This document shows positions 22,507 through 34,266 of a stretch of 62,259 nt of DNA, one piece after another. The stretch's first letter is position 1; the number at the start of each line of letters is the position of its first letter. A program made the position numbers and the translations under genes. A model generated the notes under the pieces. It did no database searches, was not told the origin of the DNA, and saw only the letters and a list, made by a program, of their open reading frames with translations. This DNA is from Fomitopsis serialis. Lineage: Eukaryota > Basidiomycota > Agaricomycetes > Polyporales > Fomitopsidaceae. The stretch covers positions 1 to 62,259 of the forward strand of contig NW_025955184.1 in assembly GCF_022376445.1 (NCBI RefSeq). Reading direction: 5' to 3'.

Positions 22507-25500
22507 TCAGTCCCATGACGAGATCATAGTGTCTTCGTCGTCATCCTGCGCTACGTCACCCATGTTCAGCTCGATAGCGCGCAAGTAGAACTTCATCTTC
22601 CACATATCACCTATGGTGAACCGCGTTTGATCGAACGCCAGGCCAAGATGCGGACCGGGCGATGGGCTAGCTCGTGGGCTGTCGGGCAGAGACGTAGTAG
22701 GAGGCATCCTTGGGTAACGAGCGGAGAAATGAGTGAGGAGGATGTTTTCTGCTTGCATGCTGGTCACAATCATTAGCAGACGCTCTGCTCGAAAAGAGAA
22801 GACCTACTCGGATGCAACCTTCATGGCTTGACTAAACGTGCTGTGGGCTTTATCATGAGCCATTTCTTCCTGGTCGTCGGCCATCGTGGCCTCATGGATT
22901 AGTAAGGTAGCGTTTTGCCCTGCTTCAACCAATTTATTTGAGGGCATAGTGTCGGCGGAAAATCTACAGACGAAGTGAATAGGACGAAGCAGAATGCTAA
23001 GCACGGGACGTACACGATACGCCAACCATCACGATGCTCGATGACGGTGCCGTAACATTTCGTCCTGTGTGCAACGTCCACGGTGGTGAAGCACTTCAAA
23101 CCGAGAGCATTGTACATATTTTCAACATCTTGCTGAGTCTTTTCCTGCCTTCGCAACAAAATATGTTCGGGAATGTCTCTGCGCTGCTGTTCTTTGCTAT
23201 TCTTTGGATTCCAACGAAGATGGTTTCCTGAGATCGCAATGACGCCGTTACCATCTGCCTGGTTCAAGCCGAGGTCTTCCAGCTCGGAATGTTCTTCAAG
23301 GTATATTATGTGTGAGGGAAGGCCAATGAAGTAAAGTGGCTGGGTCGGCGCTGGATCAAGCTCACCAACGAACAGGCATGTCAATACGCTTCGGAGATAG
23401 CTGGAGAGACCAGCGAATGGTGAAACTCACAAGTTTGCGCATGGCAAGGATCTTGCTGAGCCCCAAATGATGATCACCGTGCATGTGACTAGCAAAGATG
23501 CAACGGAGGTCCCTTAAAACCTCCCATACCCCTGTGACGGTGTCCTGACCGTCGTCGCCATATAAACGGGCGAGCTGACCCCATGTACCCTCGCCCGCAT
23601 CCAGCAGAATACTGCCGTGTCCTGGAATTCGGACAAGCGTACTTGACGCTGTGGACGTTGATGTAAGGCTGCAACCCAGATGACGACGCCAGTAGAGTAG
23701 ACAAACCATTGCGATACAGGCTGGCTAGGGCGCTACAGGTCCCTAAGGGTACGATCTCAACGTTGTCGCCGGACCGCGGCTCTCGTCCAACTTCCTTCAC
23801 TTTGGATATCTTCTTTTTCGCCTTGAGGAAAGCGCGGTGAACATCTTCGGGGACCCAGGTTCCTGCCCCTGCCTCTATGACAGGCGTGAAGAAATCGGGT
23901 TTGGCGAAAGGATCGATACAAAGCTCCCTAGCAGGCCTCAGCTCAACATGGCAGCTGTGGCGCAAATGTTCGACTCGGGCGGGAAGACCGGGAATAGCTA
24001 TTGCGAAAGATGATTAGCAAGTTTGTTACGTGACAACTCACACCATACATACATGACAAATCACGGCGAGGGCCTGGCCTATGTGTCGGAAGCGGAAACA
24101 TGTCGGGATCGAGTAGACCCAGTCGCAGTTGGTTATACGCCGCCCGAGAGAAGACTACTCGATCGTCTCCGTGTTCTCGCGACGATACAACTTGCTGTGC
24201 GAAATGAGCAGATGATACCAATGTCTAAAACTGCGAACCTACATGTGTGTCTTCGGGGAAGCCTCTCATGAAGGCCTTGTAGCGTTCATCTTCCAGGACA
24301 CCTTTGCCGCAAAGATGGTATACAACATGTACTACTGGTTCCCGAGGGTCCGTGGCCGGGTTCGAGTGGAACTTGGAGTAGAACGGATTCTGTGTGAATG
24401 ACTTGACCACATCTGGGATATGCGAAGGAGTTGGGACGTCGAGCAATACCATGGCCTGGACAACGCTCAGCACATAATGAGAGCAGGTACGTACAGGGAT
24501 TCGCTCACCCGTGGTATCTCAGGAGGTCCCATGCATTCCTCGGGCGTGACAGTACGCTCGATCTTATTGCCAGCACCGTCATCTACCATGAACTTCACCG
24601 TCTCTCCCTTGGTAAGTCGCGCCCGCTCAGGTCCCCTGGGTACCTGGAGTAGCTCCGCTTTTTCTCTGTCGAAATGTCCTCTTCCAGTGGGCCCAACAAG
24701 CACATAACATAGCGTGGCCCTCCCTTCCGGTCCGTATGTGAAATGGGGGAGCCGCCGCCCCCGGTCTGAACGTATGGCAGTGAATTTTGGTTGAGAGCTA
24801 GGCGCCGTCGAGGGCTGTCGGAGCGCAGGGGGTATGGGTAACCCTGCACGCAAGTAGTTCTCTCGCATCTTTTGCTCCCGGCGCGTTCGCTTGCGGATTG
24901 CAAACTCCTCCTCTGGTGTGAGCTCCGGGCCTTGCAGCGGGAACATGCTGTTCACTATGAGTGTGCGCCACTTCTGCGGATCTGTGTCGCACAGAGTGTT
25001 GTAGTCGGGTGTGTCCGTATCCGCCGCGGCCTCTGCCTCGTCCGGATGAATGGCGTCCTCCGCAGTCGCGACGGACTCGTCCAATTCGTGATCTGACGCT
25101 GCTTTCGTAGGTGGTCGCTTGGAAGGGCCGGCAGGCGACGACGATCGCTTGCGTTTCGCAGGAATGGACGGCCCTGCCTCGGAAGGCGATTCCTCATCCG
25201 TAGGCTCGGTAGTCGCGTGTTCGGCATGGATAGGGAAGGCGTAGACCGTGATGCGATCGTCGACAAACACCGGGGCCGGCGTCGCATCTTCAACAGTCGA
25301 CGAGGGCACCTCCGTGTGCTTCAACTCCATGCTTGAGCTGTAGTACTGATTGATACATTGGGTTTCAGTCGAAGACATGAATCAGACGAACCGCATAACG
25401 GCCATGCGCCTTGAGGCCAAGAAGTGTAGCAGACCGGTTGGACCCGTGACGGTTACTCTCTTGTTTCCGGAATCAGCGAAAGTCATCAAGAGACCTGTGA

Positions 25501-26754
25501 AAGGTTGTCAGCACGCCACAGAGATTATTTGTCGTTGAAAAGAAGTTAACATGAAATGCAACAGTCCCCTTACGTGTGTCACCAGTATCGCAAATATGGT
25601 CTGTCAGGACATAACGGCATATGTAGTTGAGCCTGATATGATGGGCACCCATCGCACACTGAGGTGGATTGGGTCGCACTCGATGATCTCATTGCACCGG
25701 CGTTGCCAATGCAGCGGAAAGATACTAGCTGCTACTCAGCTCGAGATGCACAACCAGCGCAGGACAACATGGTCATGAACCGCGAGGGGATATGGAGGCT
25801 CGACCCACACTCCAGTGTCTAGGCTGATAGCTGATTCCGCATTGCTAGATGTATTCGCACAGGCGGATGACATCAGGCCTCGGGTTGACCTTTTCTTCAC
25901 GCAATCCACAGCTTCTACGGGTCAACCTCAGCCAAAACCTCGGTCTGATACAGTCCTCAAGACTGGTCGATGTGGCAGAAACACCAAATAGATACCAAGA
26001 CCAACTGACTCCGCCTGTGTGCACGTCTGATAGAATGAACTAGAACGAGGAGAACGTCACCCGGGACGAGGCAATTTGAGCTATCCTGCACAGCGGGCGG
26101 AGCACAGACAGAAAGCCACCGTCAGAAGACCTGATGTGACATTTGAAACAATGCAGAGCGAACAATGGCTGTTTCCATATTGTTAGGCCCTACGAATCAC
26201 GACGGCATGCGTCAAGAGCCTTGGTGAGAGCACCAGGGTGTCTCAGACGACGTGAGTCTCTGACGGAGACCTATTTCGACTTTGGACCGAATAGGTCAAC
26301 CCACCCGGAGCCTGCAAGTGTTCGACGCGTTCTTTCAATGATACACGGCATATGCATAGAAAAGACGACGTTTGAGAACGTCATCGACACCTCAGGCTTT
26401 GAGGACGTAGTAGGTGCCTCATAGACAAACGTAGAAGTCGTATTGCTCACCTGGCAGCCCATTAGCCCGCTGCGACGTCGCCGACGTCACGAAGACGGCG
26501 CTGATCTTCTTCCAGCCGCGGTTTCCATGAGCCCATGCTCTGGTCAAGCTTTCTCCCGCATTGAAGAGGTACTTGGCATCGTTAAATGTGACGAGGACAC
26601 TGGGATCTGTGTCGGACGTAGCAGACGTGAGGACTGTGGCGGACCAGTTCATTTGGGTTGCACCGAAGCTTTGACGAGTAGCTGAAGAATGAAATGACTT
26701 GAGATGACTAGATATACAACGTCTGGCTGTCGAACATATTGACCCAGGAAACAT
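22507..26754 (-). CDS. trz1: long-form tRNase Z (ELAC2/Trz1 type)
   Basis: This endonuclease of the metallo-beta-lactamase fold removes 3' trailers from pre-tRNA. The N-terminal half holds the degenerate domain: VLTSATSDTDPSVLVTF, KYLFNAGESLTRAWA, WKKISAVFVTS and NGLPG-LLMTFADSG. A linker rich in Ser, Pro and Glu follows (about 25100-25300), then GKGVLEDERYKAFM. The catalytic half reads EIVPLGTCSALASLYRNG, ILLDAGEGTWGQL and the zinc motif HMHGDH (around 23465-23495), followed by LIHEATMAD and LLTHFSARYP near the end. The stop is at 22507. Two in-frame ATGs, 26754 and 26652, give forms with or without a basic, Ser-rich 34-residue leader that looks like a mitochondrial presequence. The first intron is 956 nt (25495-26450). 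No break was seen. Confidence 0.92.
25495..26450 (-). other. unusually long first intron of trz1
   Basis: The donor GTGAGC follows NGLPG and the acceptor TTTCACAG precedes LLMTFADSG; the join restores a conserved stretch of the family in phase. At 956 nt it is far longer than the other introns here. It holds short frames on both strands (for example 26143-26424 on the plus strand) without recognisable domains. Confidence 0.8.
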
Positions 26755-28067
26755 GCAAGGGAGGAGCTGCAAGCCTGGTGGCTGAACGCAATTCTGGACG
26801 CCGACGCGCGCAGGAATCTGAAAGCAAATCTTGCTCTCCGGCTGTTTCCGACCATCCCATTTTGGGAAAGGCAGTCGTTGAATGGCTCATGACCGAATGC
26901 AACCGACGACGCAAGCGTAGTCGCCAGGGAACGAAAGGCGAGTACATGCATTGTCAAGGGACCTGTAGAGCCGCACAAATATTGGGAACGGGAAGTCTAG
27001 GTCGCTGAGTGCGTGGTGGCGTGTCTCAATCCGGGGCCCGCCCTGGTCGAGACTTCACGTACTTGACCGTGACCCTCGATGCCTAGACTTGCGTGTAATA
27101 ATCAGGCTGTGACTTGCCATCAGGTGTAGAGACAACCCTAACATCGGAGACCTGCCATAGAACAGTCATGCCAACGATTTCCGCAGCACTACCCTGACGA
27201 TTCTTCGGAAAGCCTACGAAGCGAAGACAATTGAAGTTGAATCGGCATGTACTCCCATGCATACTTATTGGCCCTAAAATCTAACCGAGGACCAATCTAG
27301 CTGAAGAATGAGCGTGCAATTGGACACGCCAGCTTCATTGACACTGATGTACTAGTACGGCCCCACCCCGCCAGCTGAGTCTTGCAAGGCTCAATCCTTC
27401 CAAGCACCTGAGATCAGCTACGGCGGACACATCACATGAATATTATACTCGCCGAAGTACGTCCCGCCGATACTGAACGTCGCTGAACCTTTGAACATCG
27501 AAAATATGAATATACTCACACGATATGTATAGGGCGCCCGGGCCTCGCATAACAACTGAGGCGCTGATATACTTGTCAGTCTACCATGAAACCTAACAAC
27601 ATGCAATTGAAGGCAAAGTGTATGCGCTCACTGCCCGTACCAGTTAGCCCCGTTGCAAGCGCTAAAGGAAAGAGAAGAACATCAGGCGCGGCACGTCCGC
27701 GCTGACTATTCGCGGTCAGCATTGGGACTGTACAGATGTGTAGCAATGCCAAGGAAGGTGCCACGAACGCACTGCTGACTCGACTACTTCATTGTCAACA
27801 GGACGAGATGCCTTCGCGGCAGCAACACAGGTCCCCGTCATGCTGGCAGCCGTCTCTTGCCAGACCAAGTATTGCCGCTGCCAGGAGGGTCGCTGGTGGT
27901 CGCAGTCGTGTGAGATCATGAGTCGTGGTCTGACTGAGTACTGAGTTACCCAGCCAGGTTAGAGAATCCAATATGATCACCAATACAAATCCACAGAAAC
28001 GCGGATCAATATAAGGGTCTCGGCACTATATTAGTAGGAGTCCTGACGTCTTGCCAATGTCCGAATA
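26755..28067. other. intergenic region between trz1 and the GPI-type gene
   Basis: About 1.3 kb with no gene I can support. Minus-strand frames at 27418-27983 include hydrophobic stretches but no consistent exon chain or family signature. Confidence 0.4.
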
Positions 28068-29374
28068 TTAGAGTAGGTAGCCGACGATGCCCAGAACACC
28101 AGCAGCAGCCAACCCACGGCTCACCACAGCACCAGTAGCGCCGCTGCTCGAGCCACCGGTCGACGAAGCGCCTCCCGCCGAGCCCGTCGCGCTTCCCGAC
28201 GCTCCAGCAGAGCCAGAGTGGCTGCCCGTCGCGCTCGCACCCGCAGAGCTCGCCGGGGCGACTGAGGCGACGGCCTGAACTTTCGTCCACGCCGCAGCGG
28301 TATTCGCGGAGACGTCGCCCTCGGTGTACGGGAAGAAGTAGAGGTTGCCAGAGCTGTCGAGCTGCACGAGCGCGTTGATCGAGGCGGCGTAGACCGAGTT
28401 GGCATCCTTGGAAGTCGGGCCCGTGTACGAGGTGGTCGAGTTGTTCTCGACGTTGATTACGTACGTCGCCGAGCCGTCGTCGGGGATGAAAGCGAACTCC
28501 TGCTGCACACCCTCGCTCTGGAAGAACGAGGCCGTCTTCCCGTGTGCCGCCGGGAAAGAGTTGCCGCTCGAAGCGGGGTACGACTGTGCGTCGGGCTGGA
28601 AGTACGAGTCTGAAGCAGGACTGAGCCACGAGCGATAGCATACTCAAAGGCCCACTCACAGTGAATGACGAAGATCTTGGCATCGCCGGCGGATACGTTC
28701 GGAACATCGAGGAAGTGAATGTGGTTCTGGGCAAGCGCCATCACAGGCTTCGTGTAGCTGGACGGGAAGGGGTCCGTCTCAACGTCAGTCCACGAGAGTG
28801 CGGAGGAGTTGGCTTTCGTCTCGGAGCCCATGTTGAGGAAAAAGAGGTCGGTGCCAGAGATGGCATAGAATACGTTCGTGTCGTGGTCGAGGACGGCAAC
28901 AAAGTTGGACGGATCAAACTTGCCAGTCGTGACGGACTGTGTGGACCACGACTTCTTGGCGGCATCGTAGATGTAGACCGCCGAAGCGTCGGAGGAGTCG
29001 CCGTTCATCACGTAAACGGCGTTGTAGTACTGCGAGAGGTAGCAGGTCGTGTTGGAGCCGTCAAACGACCTATGGGGCGGTACCGTCAGGTCCTATGCCT
29101 CCAAGAGTGATAGGCATGCACTCACGGACGTCCAGAGGTAGTGATGTCGGTAGCGCTACCTATCCAATAGCTATTCTGAGAGACTGTATTTCAGAGAAAA
29201 CCTTGCTTGCCCACCACTCGACCAGGAGCCTTGAGTTCCTGCATTCCAGTCTTTTCCGTCGAGACCGAAGACGAGAAGATTGAAACTCGCGTCGAATGAT
29301 ACACAAGGCGAAGCCTGCGCAACCTTGGTGGCCGCAAGAGCAAAAAGAGAGACGAGGGTCGGGAGCCGGAACAT
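28068..29374 (-). CDS. secreted, probably GPI-anchored protein of unknown function
   Basis: The ATG at 29374 opens a signal peptide (LPTLVSLFALAATKVAQA). Exons join through WSSG-SATDITTSGRP and then to SFDGSNTTCYLSQYYN, continuing as one long exon (VYVMNGDSSDASAVYIYD, FDPSNFVAVLDHDTNVFYA). After a 50-nt intron comes SYFQPDAQSYPASSGNSFP. Repeated short strands of the type VAVLDHDTNVFYAISG and IHFLDVPN suggest a kelch- or propeller-like fold, but I cannot assign one. The last 70 residues are Ala/Ser/Gly/Thr-rich and end in a hydrophobic segment (AAAGVLGIVGYLL), the pattern of a GPI-anchor signal. It should sit at the outer plasma membrane or cell wall. The stop is at 28068. Confidence 0.8.
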
Positions 29375-29971
29375 GGTGGGGGTATGAGGCGAGGAAAATG
29401 AAAGGACGACAACGAGGAGCAAGCGGGGAAACCGCTGGGAACGCGGTCGACGAGGCAAGCCCGTCGCTTAAGTATGTAATCACCAGAGCTAAATATAGCC
29501 CAGGTCCATCTAGCGCTGCCACATGTTTCCGAGTCTCCTTCAGACCTACTTAAGCCTTCCCTCGAGACTGACGCGGACGCCTGCAAGAGCCAGTGACAAT
29601 CTGCACGATCCCACGTTATTGGAAGTAGACGAGAATCAACTTGTAGATTGCGACAGATGCTGGGTCGACACGGATCGTCGAGGGGAACGAACAGGTCATT
29701 CTCTGCATTTTTGTGGTTTGTCGCAGCCGGACACAAGTAGTACTGGCACTCGCTGTACACAGAGGGGAACTATGCGCATCCTGACCGGGCTTGAGGACAC
29801 GAAACTTTCTGACTCTTGGCTACGTTCCGACGGAATGATCAATTACAAAGTAAGCTACACTGCCAATTTGTGTCTACAGTAATTCATACAACATCGCACG
29901 TCGTCTAACGTACCGCTCACGAGACAAGTTTATACATTCTAGACCAAATCCATTGTCATCCGAAACAGTCT
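29375..29971. other. promoter region of the GPI-type gene
   Basis: A 597-bp gap between two minus-strand genes. It holds the upstream region of the GPI-type gene and the 3' end region of the MFS gene; no separate gene was seen. Confidence 0.5.
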
Positions 29972-32080
29972 TCAAGTTTGCGCGTACTGGCTCCTCGCCC
30001 GAATCCTGTGCCCATACCGATACAAGACAAACGGGATCGGAATCATCGCAATACTGATGCCTCCCAGAATGGAGCATGCCTGGCCGACTCCCTCGTTGTC
30101 GAAGAACGCAGTCGAGAATAACGGAAACCCGGCGCCGACCGAAGCACGGAACAAGTCATTGCCAGCCAGGACTGACGCCGCGTACTTGGGGTAGCTGCAA
30201 CACAGAATCGACGTGAGTTTTTGGCACACTGATGAGCAGAGTCAGGCCGTTGACGCCTGTTGACGCACCAATCTTGCAGGTAGTTCAATCCCGATTGGAA
30301 GAGCAGGAACGTTCCGATGGAAAAGAACGAGCTGCCGATGATAGGCACGATCCACGGAATACTCGATGCGCTCGTCCATCCGAACCAGAACAGGCTGATC
30401 GGTAAGAAGAACGCACCCAGCATTGCGGGCGGCAGCCTGTCCTCGGGCGTGAACACTTGCCCCGGCCTAAACCTGGGTTTGATATACAGAATGGTGTACG
30501 GCACGAAGCAAATGTACACGACGACAGCGCCGATGAATAGACCCTGTAAGCAAATCAGCACATTCGACGGAGATGACAATGTAAAACGTTACCATGAAGG
30601 CAAGGCCATTCTCCCCCAGATTGAAACCGTGCTTCTCGACAAAGACGACCTCGAACGACTGGATGAAGATGTACAAGATCCCGTAGACGAGCATGATGTA
30701 CAGGTTCCAGCTCGCCACGATCGGCTCCCGGAAGCTGAGCACGAACGGCCGGACAAGCGTCATCTTGGCGATCTCGCCGACCGTCATATCCTCGCTTTCG
30801 ATCTCTCCATCCGACTTGATGTCCTTGTTGCCCGTCAGGCGGCGGAGGCGGACCGCACGGCGGTACAGAATGCTGCACACAGGGTCAGACAACCCACGGG
30901 CTGCGACATGCAAAGGTCCTTACGCTGAGGAACTGGTCTCCGGCAACAGCACGAACAGAAACGCTAGGGCAGCCCCACTTAGCCAGAGCAGCGGCCAGAT
31001 CGTCCACCGCCACCCGTTCGCCTGCGCAGCGAAGCCACCTAGTCGTATGGTGAATATCCGCTCGACAATGCGCAGGGCTGGTACGCACCGACCACAGGAC
31101 CCAGCACTGGTCCACAAATCGCCGCCAGACCCCACAGGCCGATCACAATTGCGCGGTCGTCCGGGCCCCACATGTCCGCAAGGCTCGCGCCCCCAGTGGC
31201 CAGTGGCGGGCTGCCTACGAAGCCCGCGAGGAACCGCAGCGGGAGCAACGCACCGAGGTTGTCGCATAGCGCGGTCGGGACTTGCAAGACCACGAAGATC
31301 GCGAGCGAGACGATGTACACGGACGTTCGCCCGAACTGCGGGATCTCGGAGAGCGGCGAGAGGAACATGGGCCCGACGCCGTAGCCGAGGACGAAGAGCG
31401 TGAGGCCGAGCGTTGCGGCGACGGGCGAGACACCAAACTGCATCGAGATAAGCTCCGTCCCTGGCGAGTAAATGGCGGAGCCGATGTAGATCGAGAAGGT
31501 GATGAAGCAGATGTCGAACGTGACGAAGCACCGTTTGGCGAGGCTCCACTGCAAGACGGTCAGTGTACTGAAACAACAAGACGGCGAAGACGCTCACGTT
31601 CATAGGGTTTTCTGGGTCATCCGACCCGTACCAGTCGACGAGGGTTGCCTGTAGCTTCTCATCCTTGACCTCGTCTGCCTCGTTCTGCTGGACCTCGGGA
31701 GGCAGCATGCCCTCCTCTGGGTCCGTCTCCTTCTTTGGGCGAAGGGCACTCTGGTTGGCGACATCTCGGTCTACTAGGGTGCTGCGATCGCTCGGGCGCG
31801 ACTGGTCCGAAGTTCTCGACTGGGCAGAGTTCCTCCTGCGCAGCGCACCGTTGCCTTGGCCGCTCACCGCGGTTCCGGGGTCGGATGGGGGACGTGTGGA
31901 CGATGAAGACGGCCGGCCGACCGACTTTTCGTTCGGCGGGGTGGTCGCAGATGCATGAGCATACCTTGCGGGTATCTGGAAACCCTCCTTCTCCTCGTCG
32001 TACAGAAAGACGCGTCGACCGGAGCCATAGTAGATGATTTGCCCGAAGACGGATTCGCGTACAAGGTCAGGGACGTGCAT
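29972..32080 (-). CDS. DHA1-type major facilitator superfamily transporter
   Basis: The ATG at 32080 begins a cytosolic N-terminal region of about 165 residues rich in Ser, Arg and Pro (for example RPSSSSTRPPSDPG), ending in DDPENPMN. This is followed by the family-typical WSLAKRCFVTFDICFITF of helix 1. The next exon covers helices 1-5 (YIGSAIYSPG, TLFVLGYGVGPMFLSPLSE, GFVGSPPLATGG, DMWGPDDRAI). Later exons give GWRWTIWPLLW, FVLLPETS, EPIVASWNLYIMLVYGILY, a helix with LFIGAVVVYI, and a C-terminal pair with YAASVLAGNDLFRASVGAGFP. The PExxxP-like and D-R-A elements fit drug/polyamine proton antiporters of the DHA1 group. The stop is at 29972. The substrate is unknown; members export drugs or polyamines at the plasma membrane. 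At least five introns; apparently intact. Confidence 0.88.
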
Positions 32081-32504
32081 TATGGCCTCGCTGTCGTGTC
32101 TCGTCGTATCGGAAGCTGAAGAGAGGGAGGGTATAGGCTGTGGGGTAGGTTGTGGGGCTGGATGAACTTTACGCGACGCGTTGGATTATATGTCCGCAAG
32201 CTGGCTGCCGTTGGTAATGTTGCTGTCCAATGCGCGATGGCGAATATGTTGCGGGCGAAGGCGGTATGACGTTGCACGCGCTACGGGGGTCGATCGAGTT
32301 GTGGACAAGCTCCAGCCAAAATGGATCCCGCTACCGAATGTGGAAGCTGAACAAACCCGCACGGTCCTCGTGGCGTTCTGCATCGCACGGATGAGGATTT
32401 CAGGAGGTGTGTACATAGCGCTACATGTCTTGAGCCTGAGTTCTGCGGTTCATCGTGTTCTACAAGCCCGGCAGTCCTACGTGAGATTACTAATTGGGCT
32501 CCAA

Positions 32505-32525
32505 GTGATCGGCTTGACCGATCAC
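32505..32525. repeat. 8-bp-stem inverted repeat
   Basis: GTGATCGG and CCGATCAC are separated by five bases, making a perfect 8-bp stem. Confidence 0.8.
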
Positions 32526-32813
32526 GGCTCCAAAAACGTTTGCTGTTCGTCGCGCGTCCTGTGCACAATTCATTCGGAGCGTGCACTGGTGGATAGTGCT
32601 ATCAAACAGCGTCGGTGAATACAATATTCGCGCACTGCGGCTGCCGTGGCTGATTGCCCCACTACTCTAGGATTGACGTGCAGCGCTTCAGCCGTGATTG
32701 GCGGGACCGTACACACAAGCTGGCATATACAATTGCACACTTATTATCCAGCAATGTGATCATGAATCAGAGCCAATAGGTTTGATTGTACATGCCTGTC
32801 CAACCGTAAGTGT

Positions 32814-32867
32814 CTTGCGTGTCCCTGATGCCTCTTCTTGGCCGAAGAAGCATCAGGGTAACGCAAG
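32814..32867. repeat. 54-nt near-perfect inverted repeat
   Basis: The left arm starts CTTGCGTGTCCCTGATGC and the right arm ends GCATCAGGGTAACGCAAG. They pair over 18 bases with a two-base mismatch, and inner TTCTT/AAGAA extends the stem towards a GGCC loop. It would fold as a long hairpin on either strand. It could be a miniature mobile element, a structured RNA or a terminator-like element; nothing in the sequence decides this. Confidence 0.85.
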
Positions 32868-33407
32868 TCACTGTCCTGGTTGGTCTATGGCGAATCTCCT
32901 GTGCTAGGATTGTCTCAAGACCTGACAAGTGAATCATTCTTCTAGCGCGCTCTTTGACCGTGGCACAGGAAGGCCGGACGAATGCGCCAGCATCGCGGGG
33001 ATAGCCTCACATGGAGGGCTAACAAGACTTGGTATGAGGGCCCTGTCCCAAAGGGGTCTCGCAGACTTCATTTCCTAACCACGCTCATCCACGTAGTAGG
33101 AGGGCGAACATTGTCAGTGATCCTGACAGGCTGATACACAATAATACGCATGTGCATGTCAGCGGAAGCGGCCCCGAGGAATCGGCCCAGTGCACCGGGA
33201 CAGGTGGAAAACCGGTTGCGATTAACAGCCGGCGGGGACACGCACTCCCGGAGCCAAGTCACAGCCAAGTAAGTCACTACTCGAATTTTGCTGGGCTTCA
33301 CTTTTTTCGACTTGCGCTGTGGCCAGTGGCCCGAATCTAGATCTTAAGATGCGGCTGTGGAATATTCGATCAAGAACAAATTTTAATTGAGATCACTCTG
33401 TAAGATC

Positions 33408-33436
33408 ACCGGCCGCGGCAATGCCGCGGCGCCGGT
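33408..33436. repeat. GC-rich hairpin with 2-nt bulge
   Basis: ACCGGCCGCGGC and GCCGCGGCGCCGGT pair around an AAT loop with a two-base bulge. The palindromic GCCGCGGC octamer occurs twice. Confidence 0.8.
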
Positions 33437-33459
33437 CTACACCAAATCCGTTTATTGTT

Positions 33460-33487
33460 GACGCTGGCATTATTTTGCCAGTGCGTC
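33460..33487. repeat. second hairpin with 2-nt bulge
   Basis: GACGCTGGCA pairs with TGCCAGTGCGTC around a TTATTT loop, again with one two-base bulge. It follows the previous hairpin by 23 bp. Confidence 0.75.
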
Positions 33488-33611
33488 GCCGCGAGCTAGT
33501 GCACTTAATACATGGAAGACTGTCTGCGTGAACTCAGCATATTTGCGATTCCATTTGTTCATGATTTTTCTGGTACAATCACCTACCAGGAATACGATGC
33601 AGAAAATATTG

Positions 33612-33630
33612 CAAGCTTTTGAGAAGCTTG
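33612..33630. repeat. 7-bp-stem inverted repeat
   Basis: CAAGCTT and AAGCTTG are separated by five bases. Confidence 0.75.
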
Positions 33631-34266
33631 GTCACGGCAGTCTCGCAGCGACTCGGACATTTGTTTGTGGTCCAGGCCGATGTCTACGAATCGTCACAGT
33701 GTCCTAATTGCGAGGTTTACGACTGTGCTATCGTCGAATCACTTAATTGTCACTGAGGGCGAGAGTCAGGGGGCCGTATGTAAATATTACATACTACTCA
33801 GAGATCAAGTCGAATATCCTGTCCGTTGTCGCGTAGCATCGCCGTCCGCCGAAGCTTCAGGCAGGTGTAGTAAAGTAGAGTAGAGTATGTGCAGTGGAAT
33901 GGAAATGTCGTGGTCCCTGCTCCGTGCGCTGTGCACCTTCCCTGCGTCAATGTGCCCGCTTGTCACCGGCCCTCGCGCGATCGCAGCCTTGTCCGAGTCT
34001 TTCAGCTCCAGGTCTCCGTAGGTTTACGACTGGCACATACTTGCAGAGGCACGCGAATTCGGCGCAGGGATACAGCGGAACTAGTCTATACATTACAATA
34101 ATCATGACAACACTCGTAAGTACATCAGCTACTGGTAGCACACGTGCGAAGACGTGAGGAGGGTGAGTAGGCGCATGGAGAAGGAATTAATACTTTTATC
34201 TATGCTACATATCATATATCCAAAACCGAGGATGAAGAAACGGCACGAAGACAGGGCGTACAAAAC

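Larger units (their letters stand above)
32081..34266. other. 2.2-kb gene-free stretch with several hairpins
   Basis: No frame here has a recognisable domain. The stretch is marked instead by several inverted repeats, listed separately at 32505-32525, 32814-32867, 33408-33436, 33460-33487 and 33612-33630. It also contains the DHA1 promoter at its left end. Confidence 0.5.
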
